A DNA stretch of 64,000 bases from Siphonodentalium dalli (GCA_032622095.1 CP136061.1:85658324-85722323), one strand, 5' to 3'. Positions 34,126-45,164 are shown, counted from the first letter of the stretch. Translations and numbers: made by a program. The notes: a model not told the origin generated them from the sequence alone.

Positions 34126-34940
34126 GGTATCCCATACATGAAATGCCGTATCTATATGCTATAGCGCGTATATCCTACAGGTCTGGGTGAACCACCGATC
34201 AATCAATAACAGCCCGATCGGGCTAAAGTAGACCGATCAGGCTAAAATAGACCGATCGTTCTTTCACAGCCAGCTTGAATCTTGGATAAAGGGAGTAGGC
34301 CTACTCTAAATTGTTCTTTCAAGTGAAATAGGCCTCCCATACATGAAACGCCTTATCTATATACTATAGCGCGCATACCCTACAGGTCTGGGTGAACCAC
34401 CGATCAATCAATAATAGCCCGATCGGGCTAAAATAGACCGATCGGTCTTTCACAGCCAGCCTGAATCTTGGATAAAGGGAGTAGGCCTACTATAAATTGT
34501 TCTTTCAAGTGAAATAGGCCTCCCATACATGAAACGCCTTATCTATATACTATAGCGCGCATACCCTACAGGTCTGGGTGAACCACCGATCAATCAATAA
34601 TAGCCCGATCGGGCTAAAATAGACCGATCGGGCTAAAATAGACCGATCGGGCTAAAATAGACCAATCGGTCTTTCACAGCCAGCCTGAATCTTGGATAAA
34701 GGGAGTAGGCCTACTATAAATTGTTCTTTCAAGTGAAATAGGCCTCCCATACATAAAACGCCTTATCTATATCCTCTAGTGCGCATATCCTACAGGTCTG
34801 GGTGAACCACCGATCAATCAATAATAGCCCGATCGGGCTAATATATACCGATCGGGCTAAAATAATCCCATCGGTCTTTCACAGCCAGCATGAATCTTGG
34901 ATAAAGGGAGTAGGCCTACTCTAAATTGTTCTTTCAAGTT
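34126..34940 (+). repeat. Satellite, about 195-bp unit, four copies
   Basis: Units start near CCCATACATGAAACGCC at about 34131, 34335, 34522 and 34745. Each holds CTACAGGTCTGGGTGAACCA, one to three copies of GCCCGATCGGGCTAAAATAG, and GGATAAAGGGAGTAGGCCTA. Unit length varies (187-223) because the GATCGGGCTAAAATAGACC subrepeat expands. Confidence 0.85.
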
Positions 34941-35869
34941 ACAACCATTTTTTTGTAAAAAATTTATTCTTATTCATTTTGAAACTAATGAAAGACAATT
35001 TTGAAACTAATGAAAGACAATGTATAATTTTTTGCTGGTATATTCATCATAAATTTTAACAAATCTTCAAGCAAACAAAATTTCAATATTCAAGAAATCT
35101 CTTACAACAGTGTCAGGAAGACCAATCGATCTAGCTCAGCACGATTGGTCTATTGTGATGTCAAATATTATTGAAATATTGCTTATAATTTACATTTACA
35201 GAAGTCAATAATTCGCATGCAGATAACTTCACCTTGTATTCGGCCAAATAGGCCCAAGTATGTTGACGTTAGATTAGAAGGCAGAATTCCCAGATTTGTT
35301 TATTATTGGTGAACCTGGATAATTTCGGAGGTGTGCCAATCGTCTTTTGCACACTGTGAATACGTACTCATTCTCTCCTAAATTTGCAAAAATTCCTATA
35401 TATATAAATATATATACAGAGTGTGAAAACTTTGTTAGTTGCCAAATAATTGTCGACATTTTACTTAGAAAACTTGAATGCAAAAACTATGATAGGCCCC
35501 CTATTATTTTTTTATTTTTTTTTCTCTTTTATGTGAATCTACTTTCGTTATCGACATGCCGGCCTTTGTTTTGGCTGTTCTCCCAGTCGTGCGTGCCAGC
35601 CGATCGTCGTTATTCGGGTGGTTCCGATTTCCTCCGAATATAATTCCATGAGACTCCGCGTGCTGATTCGCTCCGAAAATGTGTTAGTATCTGAGCAGAT
35701 TTCTTACTCTGATCGCAGTTTTCAACAATTTAATACAGGGCGAGTACCGCACTAATAATATGCCACATTGGGGTTTTCTTTCTAGTTTTTTATGACCTTT
35801 CTTGTGGTATATCGGGCACAGTTCTGTCTGACATCAAATATATGCCCACCGGGAGTGAAGCTAATGACT
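34941..35869. other. Right part of the 3.8-kb insert, no gene recognised
   Basis: It contains AT-rich sequence and a T-rich tract near 35505-35530. Frames here (for example 35347-35643 plus) have no protein features. Confidence 0.35.
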
Positions 35870-35976
35870 TTAATTGATAGAAGCTTTTCCGGACATAGGT
35901 CTTCAGTTCATATCTATTATTTTATACCCACGCAACTATTTAAAATTTGTTATTTAAAGAGATAATCCATCTTTAA
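35870..35976 (+). mobile_element. Family A MITE, 3' part of the split copy
   Basis: TTAATTGATAGAAGCTTTTC through AGATAATCCATCTTTAA matches the end of complete family A copies. It completes the fragment at 31647-32070. Confidence 0.8.
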
Positions 35977-36149
35977 AAAAAATATGATTACTTGGGCACA
36001 TTATGCTAGAATTCCAGATCAATTTGATAAAAAATGTTGCTTTTCTGAGGAAGATTTTTGACCTCCTATTTTCACTATCAGCCTTGATACTTACCTTTAC
36101 ATATATATATATTTTGTGTGTGTGTGTGCCTAATACCTGTGATTAATAT

Positions 36150-36239
36150 AACCTCATTTGATCTCTGAATGGTGAAAACTTGTTATGGCTATTAAGACTA
36201 AGCACATTTTGGTAAAGATGTATGTTATTTGAATTACGT
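36150..36239 (+). repeat. Segmental duplication copy 1, upstream flank
   Basis: ACCTCATTTGATCTCTGAAT, GGTGAAAACTTGTTATGGC and ACTAAGCACATTTTGG match 53231-53265 joined directly to 57536-57580. At this copy the GTTAT is single and unoccupied, so it is the empty site of the hAT-like insertion at 53266-57535. Confidence 0.8.
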
Positions 36240-36716
36240 TTAAAGGTACTCAACCCGATAAAACTCCTCTCAATTACTATTTCAATGGCTTCGGGGTCAA
36301 AAATATTTGATTCGAGTCGAGGAAGTCACCCATCAAAGCTCAGATTTGTTAGATATCGATTTTAGAAATCTATTATTTTTCATTATCGGGAATACTATCT
36401 GGCCCAGAACTCAGTCAAAATTGCGTTAAAATTACCACTTGGTTTTAGAGTTATTCATCCTTGTCTGTTTGAATAGATTTGGAGTACACATCCAGAGCAG
36501 ATTACGGCAGTTATTAGTACTCATCTCGAGAACATAACAAATTTGAAAAATCAATATCTAATAACTCTGAGCTTTGTTTGATGGGTTCCTCGACTCGAAT
36601 CAAATATTTTTTACCCCCAAAGCCAAAGAAATAGTAATATAGGACCCTCTGATCGGATTGTTGTTGTTGGAATCTGTTGAGATGGGGGACCCTCTTTACG
36701 GGTTGAGTACCTTTAA
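36240..36716 (-). mobile_element. Family G MITE with known empty site
   Basis: It has the same ends as the copy at 19458 and runs in the opposite orientation. The duplicated locus at 57590-57600 reads GCGCTTAAGCCA with one TTAA and no element, which shows the insertion duplicated TTAA. Confidence 0.85.
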
Positions 36717-36940
36717 GCCATTTTTTACTAAATGTGCAAAATCCCATAAACATTACGAAGTGGCTAAAGAACGGTATACCGCTCTTTAGTACTGACGGCT
36801 AAAGAACGGTATACCGCTCTTTAGTGATGAGGGCTAAAGAGCGGTACGGATTATAACGTTATGTGTTGGCGCAATGCGCAAAATATCTTGGCAACGCACG
36901 TGCCGCTCATCCAACCTGGACCGCTCTTTAGCACCGATAG

Positions 36941-36941
36941 T

Positions 36942-36975
<34 letters not shown>
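36941..36975 (+). repeat. Poly-G run, over 30 bases
   Basis: An almost pure G run lies in the left arm of the foldback. A poly-C run occupies the equivalent place in the right arm (about 42049-42066). Confidence 0.85.
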
Positions 36976-36976
<1 letters not shown>

Positions 36977-37540
36977 AGTTGCAAAATCGTTCAATTTGTG
37001 ATAGAAGCGCCAAACTTTCAGAGTTTGTTAAGTGGTTGGTGAGTATCACTAAACTGGCTGGTTCCAGATTTTAGAGGTCACCTTGACCTTCAATTTGACC
37101 TTGACCTTTTTGAAAATCTCAGTTTTTGGGTTGGGTGGTTTATGCCATCCTTTTCTTGTGAAAATCGCATCTTCTCACAGTTTTATCAATACATTTATAG
37201 TTGGGAGGTGACTACGGTTCATTTGGGCCAAAACATATCTCATTTTTCATAAGATGGCCGCCAATATGGCCGCCGGAAGTTGAAAATATGACATTTTTTC
37301 ACAAATATCTTCTAGTTCAATTCATGCTGTTTGGAACTGGTTGAGTAATGCAACTTTATTTGGTGTTTTGTATATTAACCGATCATTGGAGCAATTAAAT
37401 ATGCAATTATTGTGGTTCTAGCCCCTTCCGATCCCTCAAAACTTCGATTTTACAGGATGCGGTATAAAATTTAACAAAAAAATCACAATTGGGATTCTAG
37501 TCATATTTCAACAAGAAATGAAGATAACTTTGTAATGTAA

Positions 37541-37993
37541 GTGAGGCATATCATTACCTATGAATATTCCAAATCACTGGAACCAAAATTCTTACTTTGG
37601 CTCAAAATGGCTGCCAATATGGCCGCCAAAATATGGAAAATGGTAAATATTACACCAGCGTCTCCTGCAATCGTTTGCAAGTTGTGGTTGATGTATAAAA
37701 TTGGCAATTCTGCATTCTATACATTGAATACTAACATGTCTGATGCACCATTGTTAATTGTTACTATTGTCACCACTGACATCGTCAAAAATATTGGGCT
37801 TTTCTCTCAAAAACTTGACATAAATATTGGCAAAAATTCACTTTTCAGGTTTGGACCTTTTTTTCAGGTAAAATGTAACTATCTTTGGATTGAAAGGTGT
37901 TTATTGTTTTGGTCTATCTTAAATGTGTCTCACTACGGTGTTTATAGACCAAATTGCTCAAGATGGCTTCCAAAATGGCAACCAAATTTGTAA
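37541..37993 (+). other. 150-codon open frame in the foldback left arm
   Basis: The frame opens with GTG in 'GTGAGGCATATC'. Its product includes LKMAANMAAKIWKM, NTNMSDAPLLIVTIVTTDI, KLDINIGKNSLFRFGPFFQ and a CLLFWSILNVSHYGVY segment. The inverted right arm keeps the same frame in part (41099-41287 minus: NTNMSDTPCVIVTIVTTDI). This could reflect DNA similarity alone. No domain is recognised, the start is weak, and Met-Ala runs come from an AAAATGGCTGCCAATATGGC DNA repeat. I would not call it a gene without more evidence. Confidence 0.2.
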
Positions 37994-38359
37994 AATGTTA
38001 ATTTTTTACATATATCCCGAACATTCTCGGCATTATCCGAAAATGTAGCAAAATGTGGCTCACTTGGTTATTATACGTGTTAGTTAATTAACTGACAACT
38101 AAATGTTCTATTCTGGTTGTCAAACTTCCGTAATGGTGGCAAAATAAATTCATTTTAAAGTATATAATTTTGCCGAGCACCTCTTTTGTGATTTTGGCCA
38201 TAGTTATTGAAAGGAAATGGGCAGAACTTTGAGACAGAATTGAGATGGACCATAATATTTGGCTATTCTGGTCCATTATGCTACGAAAATGTCAAACTGA
38301 ATACAGTGTGGACGCCAAGATCGTAGCCAGGGAGTTACTCTATGATCATACGTGAGGTG

Positions 38360-40660
38360 AATAGGTTTACAGTGAGTTATTGTATGTCATGACTTATGTG
38401 AATAGGTATACCGGTACAATGAGTGACTATATGGTTATGAGTGGGTTGTCCATTGTAAGATACATCTATATATACAAGGAGATGTCATGGTCAGGTGTGA
38501 GGTGAATCGGTATGCATGGAGTGACTGTATGGTGTATACCCAGTACGGGTGCACCAGGTGTGCCTGTATGGGCATTGGTGTGGTGTATGGATATAGCTAC
38601 ATGGTCATCTATGTGTTGATTATGTATATATGGAGTGACTGTAAGGGCATGGTGGGATGTACATGTGTTGTCTGTATGATCATGGATGGGTGTGTTGGTA
38701 AATATGGTGTGATTTTATGGTTACGGGTAATGTGTATAGGTATACATGGAATGACTGTACGGTCATGATTGAATATGATTACCTGGAGTAAGCTGGGTGG
38801 ACATTATCGAGTGTGTGGCTATATAGGGAGTGTCCTTGTGGTAACGGGTGGTATGCATATTTATATATTTCATGGATGTATTATCATTGGTGGGTGTATA
38901 CGGATTAGCTGTATTATCATGGATGGCATGTATGATTATACAGTGAATTGCTGAATTGTCATGTGTGAGGTGTATATGCAAGTATGGATTGTTTCAGTGG
39001 TTGTGTGTATATCTGGAAGGGCTGAATGGCCATTAGTGAGGTTTACTTGTATGCTTGGAGTGAATCTATGGTCTAGGGTAGGCTCTATATGTATATCGAG
39101 TGGTTATATGACTATGTGTGTCGATATAGGTATACAGGTAGTGAATGTATGGTCAATGGTGAGATGAGTACATGTAGGTATACAAGTAGTGACTGTATGA
39201 TCATAAATATAATGGACATCTATACAGGGGGTGACTATTAAAATGGTCATGTGTCAGGCGTATGAGTATACCTGGTGTTCCTGTTTGGTGACTCGTGGCG
39301 GTATGGTCATGTGTAGGTTATACCAGTATACACATGTGTTGCTTTATTGTCATGGGCAAGGGATATGTGTATATAGCAAGTGGCTATATGTCCATGGATA
39401 AAGTGCATATGCATACATGGAGTGACTATACTGACATGGCTGGGTGTATTAGTATATCTTGAGTGACTATGCGGATACAGGGAGTGACATGGCCAATGTT
39501 GAGGTGAATATGTATGCAAGGATTGACCATGGTCGTGCATGAATGTTTTGAATAGGTACACACGGTGTGACTATATGGCCATAGGTCAGGTACCATTGGT
39601 GAAGGTATGTGTACGAAGCGAGTGGCTATATGGCCATTGGTGAGGTGCATATGTATACCCGGAGTGACTTTATGGTCATTGTTGATGTATATATTGATTT
39701 ATTTGACCACGTGTTTGGAGAATAGGTATACAGGGGATGACCGTATGGCCAATGGTGAGCTGAATGGGTATACAAGGAATGACTATATGGTTATCGATCA
39801 TGTTTAGGAGTATCCCCGGTGTGCCTGTATCGTGACGCGTGGCTGTAATGTCACCCGTGTTCATGGGTCAGGTGTACATGTATACAGTGGGTCACTATAT
39901 TGTTATGTCTGTGGTGTTTATGTATATATGTAATGACTGTGTGGTAATAGGTGGCCATCGTTTTCTGTGTTTAACGCCCCCCCCCCCCATGTATATAAAC
40001 ACCATCAAGATAGAGAACTCTCTGACATGACCTCTCCATTGATTAACATATCCTTGAGTTATTGTGCCACCCAAGGTACACATGTACAACCCACCCATTA
40101 CCTCAGTTACTCCATATGTACATAAACACAACACAAATGACAACATAGTCACCCACTTTATACACGTACACCTGGTCATACAGCCATACTTGGTTATACC
40201 CGTACATACCACAAATGACGATACAGCCACGAGTCACCATGTATGAACACCAGGTATACACATACACCCGACACATGGCTATATAGTCACTCTATGTATA
40301 CATATTCACGATCATACGATCACGCGTTGTATACCTATTCACCTCACCGTGGACTATACAGCCACTACATGTATACCTATTCGCCATATCCATTACCATA
40401 GAGTCAATCCAGGTATACATATGCACATCACCAATGGTGAGCCCCTCCAGATACACCAATACCCGCACATACGACCTCTCATACGTTCCACACTTGCCAT
40501 ACTCATGATCATGCATCTACTCCCCATACACCATCAATGATAACACATCCACAACATATATAAATATACAACCCACCGTTGCCAACAGGGCACTCCCCAT
40601 ATACCCACACATCATCCATGACCATACAATAACTCGCGGTATACATATTATCCTCATCTA
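38360..40660. repeat. Degenerate minisatellite, about 40-bp unit, that reverses orientation
   Basis: Up to about 39975 the plus strand repeats words such as GAGTGACTATATGGTCATG and GGTGAATAGGTATACA. After a poly-C run at about 39977-39989 the reverse complements dominate (TATACCTATTCACC, CATACAGTCACTC types). The array is thus itself a very long imperfect palindrome. All long open frames here (38487-40748, both strands) are products of the repeat. Confidence 0.8.
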
Positions 40661-42340
40661 CGATCATAGAGAACTCCCTGGCTGTCATCTTGGCTTCCAT
40701 CCTGTATCCAGTTGATAAATTTTTATCATAATGGGCCAGACTACCCACATCTCATGGTTCGTCGCAGTTCCGTCTCAAAGTTCTGCCCATTTCCTTTCAA
40801 TAATATGGCCATAATCACAAAAGAGGTTATCCGCAAAATTCCACACTGCAACTTTAAAATGAATTTGTCATGCCCCATACGTAACTAGGATAAACATAAT
40901 AGAACATAGTTGTCAGTTAATTACCTAACAGGTATAATAACCAAGTGAGTCACAATTTGCTACCTTTTGGGATAACGCAGAGAATAATTTTCTGGATATG
41001 TGTAAAAAATAAACTTTTTACAAATTTGGTTGCCATTTTGGAAGCCATCTTGAGCAATTTAGTCTATAAACACCATAGTGTGACACATTTAAGATAGGTC
41101 AAAACAATAAACACATTTGATACCAAAGGTAGTTGCATTTTATTTGAAAAAATGGTCGAACCCTGAAAAGTGATTTTTTGCCAATATTTATGTCAAGTTT
41201 GTGAGAGAAAAATCCAATATATCTGGTGATATCAGTGGTGACAATAGTAACAATGACACATGGTGTATCAGACATGTTAGTATTCAATGTATAGAATGCA
41301 GATTAGCCAATTTTATACATCAACCACAAATGGTAAGCAATTGCATGACACCCTGGTGCAATATTTACAATTTTCCATATTTTGGCGGCCAATTTGGCAG
41401 CCATTTTGAGTCAAGGTAAGATTTTTGGTTCCAGAGAGTTGGAATATTCATAGGTAATGATATGCCTCACTTGCATTACAATGTTCTTTTCATTTCTAGT
41501 TGAAATATGACTAGAATCCCAATTGTGATTTTTTTGTAAAATTTTATTCCGCGTTCTGTAAAATCGAATTTTTTAGGGATTGGAAGGGGTTAGGACCCCA
41601 ATAATTGCATATTTAATTGCTCCAATGATCAGTTAATATACAAAACACAAAATAAAGTTGCATTACTCAACCAGTTCCAAACAGCATGAATTGAACTAGA
41701 ATATATTTGTGAAAAAATGTCATATTTTCAACTTCCGGCGGCCATATTGGCAGCCATCTTATGAATATTTAGATATGTTTTGGCCCAAATGAACCGTGGT
41801 CACCTTCCAACTATAATCGTATTGAGAAAACTGTGAGAAGATGCGATTTTCACAAGAAAAGGATGGCATAAACCACCCAACCCAAAAACTGAGATTTTCA
41901 AAAAGGTCAAGGTCAAATTTAAGGTCAAGGTGACCTCCAAAATCTGGAACCAGCCAGTTTAGTGATACTCACACACCTCTTAACAAATTCTGAAAGTTTG
42001 GCGCTTCTATCACAAAGTGAACGATTTTTATGTTTTCCTGTAATTACCCCCCCCCCCCCCCCCCCCACTACGAGGGCTAAAGAGCAGTATACCGTTCTTT
42101 AGCACCAAACGCTAAAGAGTGGTATATACCGTTAATTAGAGTATCAGGCCCATATAGCTAAAGCGCGGTATACCGCTCTTTATCGTTTGTCACTAAAGAG
42201 CAGTATACCGTTCTTTAGCACCAAACGCTAAAGAACGGTATACCGTTAATTAGTGTATCAGGCCCATATAGCTAAAGCGCGGTATACCGCTCTTTAGCGT
42301 TTGGTACTAAAGAGCGGTATACCGTTCTTTAGCTACGGCC

Positions 42341-42664
42341 TAAACATTATTGTTATCATTTAAGTCTATGGAAAATGTGTACACCACTAGCTGTAACTCG
42401 TATGTGTAGAATGTGTTATATTGATAAACGTTCAATAACGTTCCCGTATCGGATAGACCATAACTCTTTGTGCTCACTTAAAATTAATTTGTGATAGGTC
42501 TGATATTTCTTTCACTTCCATGTGAAGCAGCGTAAAATCACACTCGCATTAAATACAACTGTATTTTATCTCTTGCCATTCTGTTTTTCAACACCACGTC
42601 AGTGCAATATTTGCGAAAAAGATTTACTGAACGAAGCTTAGCGTCGTAAGTAACCGAATAAGAG
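42341..42664 (+). other. Upstream region of the first zinc-finger gene
   Basis: The sequence is conserved with 57627-57940 (AAGTCTATGGAAAAT, ATAACTCTTTGTGCTCACTT). It ends in half a finger, CNICEK, at 42603-42620, followed by a TAG at 42639-42641 and a GTAAGTA donor-like word at 42646. The paralogue keeps the same half finger without the stop, so this is probably an old finger turned leader or a former exon end. Confidence 0.55.
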
Positions 42665-44122
42665 ATGAACACGGAAGACCGACCATATCAATGTGATATT
42701 TGTGATAAATCATTCACTGCGTCGGACGATTTAAGTAAGCACCAAATGATTCACATTGGAGATCTACCGTATCAGTGTAAACAATCATTCGCCCAGTCAG
42801 ATACTTTGATCGCACACAAAAGGATTCCCATCAATGACAGTCCGTATCAGTGCGATATATGCGAGAAATCATTTAGTCATTCAAACGACCTGACGAAACA
42901 CAAGAGATTTCACACAGGCGATCGCCGGTATAAATGTAATATTTGCCAAAAATCATTCACATTGTCAGGATATTTGACTACACACAAGAGGACAGCTCAC
43001 ACTGGAGATAGACCGTATAGTTGTGATATTTGTCAAAAATCATTCAGCAAGTCGGGACATTTGACTGCACACAAGAGAATTCACACTGGCGTTCGACCAT
43101 ATCAGTGCGATATATGCGAGAAAGCATTCACTCAATCGGGACACATAGCGGCGCATATGAGAGTCCACGCCGGTGATCGCCCATATAGTTGTGTTATTTG
43201 TCAAAAATCATTCACCTTGTCAGGAAGTTTGTCCAAACACGAGAGAATCCACACTGGTTATCGTCCATATCAGTGCGATATTTGCCCGAAAGCATTCACT
43301 AACTCAAGCGACCTGGCGACACATAAAAGAATCCATTCGGGTGATCGCCCGTATCAATGCGATATATGCGAGAAAGCATTCACTCAATCGGGCCACATGG
43401 CGGCGCATATGAGAGTCCACGCCGGCGATCGCCCATATAGTTGTGTTATTTGCCAAAAATCATTCAACATGTCAGCAAGTTTGACCAAACACGAGAGAAT
43501 CCACGCTGGTGATCGTCCATGTCAGTGCGATATTTGCCCGAAAGCATTCGCTAACCCAAGCGCCCTGGCGACACATAAAAGAATCCATTCGGGTGATCGC
43601 CCGTATCAATGCGATATATGCGAGAAAGCATTCACTCAATCGGGCCACATGGCGGCGCATATGAGAGTCCACGCCGGTGATCGCCCATACAGTTGTGTTA
43701 TTTGTCAAAAATCATTCACCTTGTCAGGAAGTTTGTCCAAACACGAGAGAATCCACACTGGTTATCGTCCATGTCAGTGCGATATTTGCCCGAAAGCATT
43801 CACTAACTCAAGCGACCTGGCGACACATAAAAGAATCCATTCGGGTGATCGCCCGTATCAATGCGATATATGCGAGAAAGCATTCACTCAATCAGGCGAC
43901 CTGGTGAGACATAAGAGGATCCACTCTAATGATCGCCCGTATCAATGTGATATATGTCCATCTGCATTCAAATTGTCCGGAAATTTGACTCAACACAAGA
44001 GAATTCACACTGGCGATCAACCACATCATGCGATAAATCTCTACCACTGCGATATTTGTGGAAAGTCATTTCTGCAGTCGGAAAGTTTGACATTTCACAA
44101 GAAGATGCACACTGCAAGATAA
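42665..44122 (+). CDS. C2H2 zinc-finger array protein, 17 finger units
   Basis: The ATG at 42665 leads straight into fingers ([17 protein letters not shown]). There are 17 units of 28 residues with C-x2-C-x12-H-x3-H and TGDRPYQC-type linkers, and nothing else. This is a nuclear, probably DNA-binding, protein of 485 residues. Unit 2 is dead: it has lost a three-residue segment with its second Cys, and its last His is Pro. Unit 4 ends H-x4-H. A longer linker (HHAINLY) precedes unit 17. Units 6-8, 9-11 and 12-14 are three copies of a three-finger module, with contact helices starting QSGH, LSGS/MSAS and NSSD/NPSA. The paralogue at 58 kb has one module. The frame is intact over 1.46 kb, which argues for selection. 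No effector domain is visible, so an upstream exon may be missing. Confidence 0.8.
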   Translation: MNTEDRPYQCDICDKSFTASDDLSKHQMIHIGDLPYQCKQSFAQSDTLIAHKRIPINDSPYQCDICEKSFSHSNDLTKHKRFHTGDRRYKCNICQKSFTLSGYLTTHKRTAHTGDRPYSCDICQKSFSKSGHLTAHKRIHTGVRPYQCDICEKAFTQSGHIAAHMRVHAGDRPYSCVICQKSFTLSGSLSKHERIHTGYRPYQCDICPKAFTNSSDLATHKRIHSGDRPYQCDICEKAFTQSGHMAAHMRVHAGDRPYSCVICQKSFNMSASLTKHERIHAGDRPCQCDICPKAFANPSALATHKRIHSGDRPYQCDICEKAFTQSGHMAAHMRVHAGDRPYSCVICQKSFTLSGSLSKHERIHTGYRPCQCDICPKAFTNSSDLATHKRIHSGDRPYQCDICEKAFTQSGDLVRHKRIHSNDRPYQCDICPSAFKLSGNLTQHKRIHTGDQPHHAINLYHCDICGKSFLQSESLTFHKKMHTAR

Positions 44123-44552
44123 TTTAGACTGGAAGTCGATCGAAAATCAGTGCGATGTTTGCTAGATAGCATTCACCGAATCAAGTGGCTTAATTTATGA
44201 AGCATAGGCAGATCCAGTTAGGTGATCGTCTGTATAAATGTGATATCTGTCCAAAATCATTCACATTCTCATGACATTTGACTGCGCACATGATAATTCA
44301 CACTGGCGGTCGACCGGATCAGTGCGATATTTGCAAGAAAGTATTCACCGAATCAAGTGGCTTGACGAAGCATAAGAGAATCCATTTAGGTGATTGTCCG
44401 CATAAACGTGATATATGTCCAAAATAATTCACAATCTCATGACATTTGACTGCGCACATGGTAATTCACACTGGCGATCGACAATATCAGCATTCACTGT
44501 ATATCAAGTGGCTTGACGAAGCATAAGATAATCCATTCAGGTGATCCCCGTA
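44123..44552 (+). pseudogene. Decayed zinc fingers 3' of the first array
   Basis: Finger remnants continue after the stop: QCDVC with a broken spacer, YKCDICPKSFTFS then a TGA, and [20 protein letters not shown]. The next unit is lost to stops. They are interrupted by a family D element at 44553 and continue at 45165. The same remnants follow the paralogue, so decay began before the duplication. Confidence 0.7.
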
Positions 44553-45164
44553 CAAGCCTGGGTTTGGTGTGCCGGTCATTTGCAGAATGAGGTCCCCAGA
44601 CGCTGAAATTAGTGTCGCTGTCCCGCACAGCGGGCTAGCATAACTAAATTCACCCTCTGGGGGCCCCATTCTGCTTCGACATCATCTTTTCTGGAAAGTT
44701 TCTTTATTATCAAATTTCCATAGAAACTTCTTCACATTGAATCTATTTCTTTTTAGTTTAGTTTCTCTATATCCCCAAATTCGCATTATTCAAGTTTCCA
44801 ATGGGTGATCATCACAATATTCACCATTTGGAGACTTCAATGTGAGTCTATGTCTCCCATAGCAGATGAGGCCATGCATAATGAGGTCAACAGAGGGTGA
44901 ATTTGGTGATGCTCTATAGCAATGCGTGGGATAGCGCTACTAAATTCACCATCTGGGGAACTCATTCTGCAAATGACAAGCACACTAAACTCAGGCTTGG
45001 TCAGTGATGTTAGACATCCACTTCAAACCTCACTTATCAAGTTTAATGTTTAACCCACTGGGAGCCTCAGTGCCTCACACAGATGGGAGCATGTACTCTG
45101 GAGTGTAATCTGCTCCAGTCTATGAGGGGCTCTCTATGGGTTATACACACTAAACTCAGACTTG
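44553..45164 (-). mobile_element. Family D composite element inserted in finger remnants
   Basis: It begins CAAGCCTGGGTTTGGTGTG and ends CACACTAAACTCAGACTTG, an imperfect inverted repeat. Inside are two family D hairpins (about 44590-44675 and 44880-44970) with the CTATATCCCCAAATT tail between. Host finger sequence resumes at once after it (CGTCCATATAAGTGTGAT). The same insertion, with a deletion, is at 59321-59827. Confidence 0.7.

Larger units (their letters stand above)
32071..35869. mobile_element. 3.8-kb insertion in a family A MITE, TTAA-flanked
   Basis: The family A copy breaks after TTAA at 32067-32070 and continues with TTAA at 35870-35873. Other copies have a single TTAA at this point (CAATATTAATTGATAG). 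The insert therefore duplicated TTAA. Its ends are AGTGAT and, on the other strand, AGTCAT, a very short imperfect inverted repeat. It has no intact transposase. It carries a 195-bp satellite, a direct repeat and a cluster of AAGCGCAAAT palindromic words. Confidence 0.65.
36755..42340. mobile_element. Giant foldback element, 5.6 kb, 8-bp target duplication
   Basis: TAAACATT flanks it at 36747-36754 and 42341-42348. The paralogous locus at 57626 has one copy and no element. Both ends carry GCTAAAGAACGGTATACC and GGTATACCGCTCTTTAG units. The arms (36755 to about 38360; about 40660 to 42340) are inverted copies of about 1.6 kb. Matching blocks include GGTTTATGCCATCC with GGATGGCATAAACC, and TAGCCAGGGAGTTACTC with its reverse near 40675. 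The centre is a minisatellite. An 8-bp duplication occurs in hAT and P-type elements and in sea-urchin TU foldbacks. No transposase is seen. Confidence 0.8.

Noticed and set aside
34126-34940. Regular repeats resembling a CRISPR array
   Set aside because: Units are about 195 bp with internal subrepeats and no short unique spacers, and the DNA is animal. The 49-bp array at 51746 is likewise contiguous without spacers.
38487-40748. Many overlapping open frames of 60-111 codons on both strands
   Set aside because: They follow the 40-bp minisatellite and its reversed copies; products are repetitive and differ only by frame.
43173-43907. Plus- and minus-strand frames inside the first finger array
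   Set aside because: They are alternative-frame and antisense shadows of the 28-residue finger repeat. The same applies to minus frames at 47679-48970.
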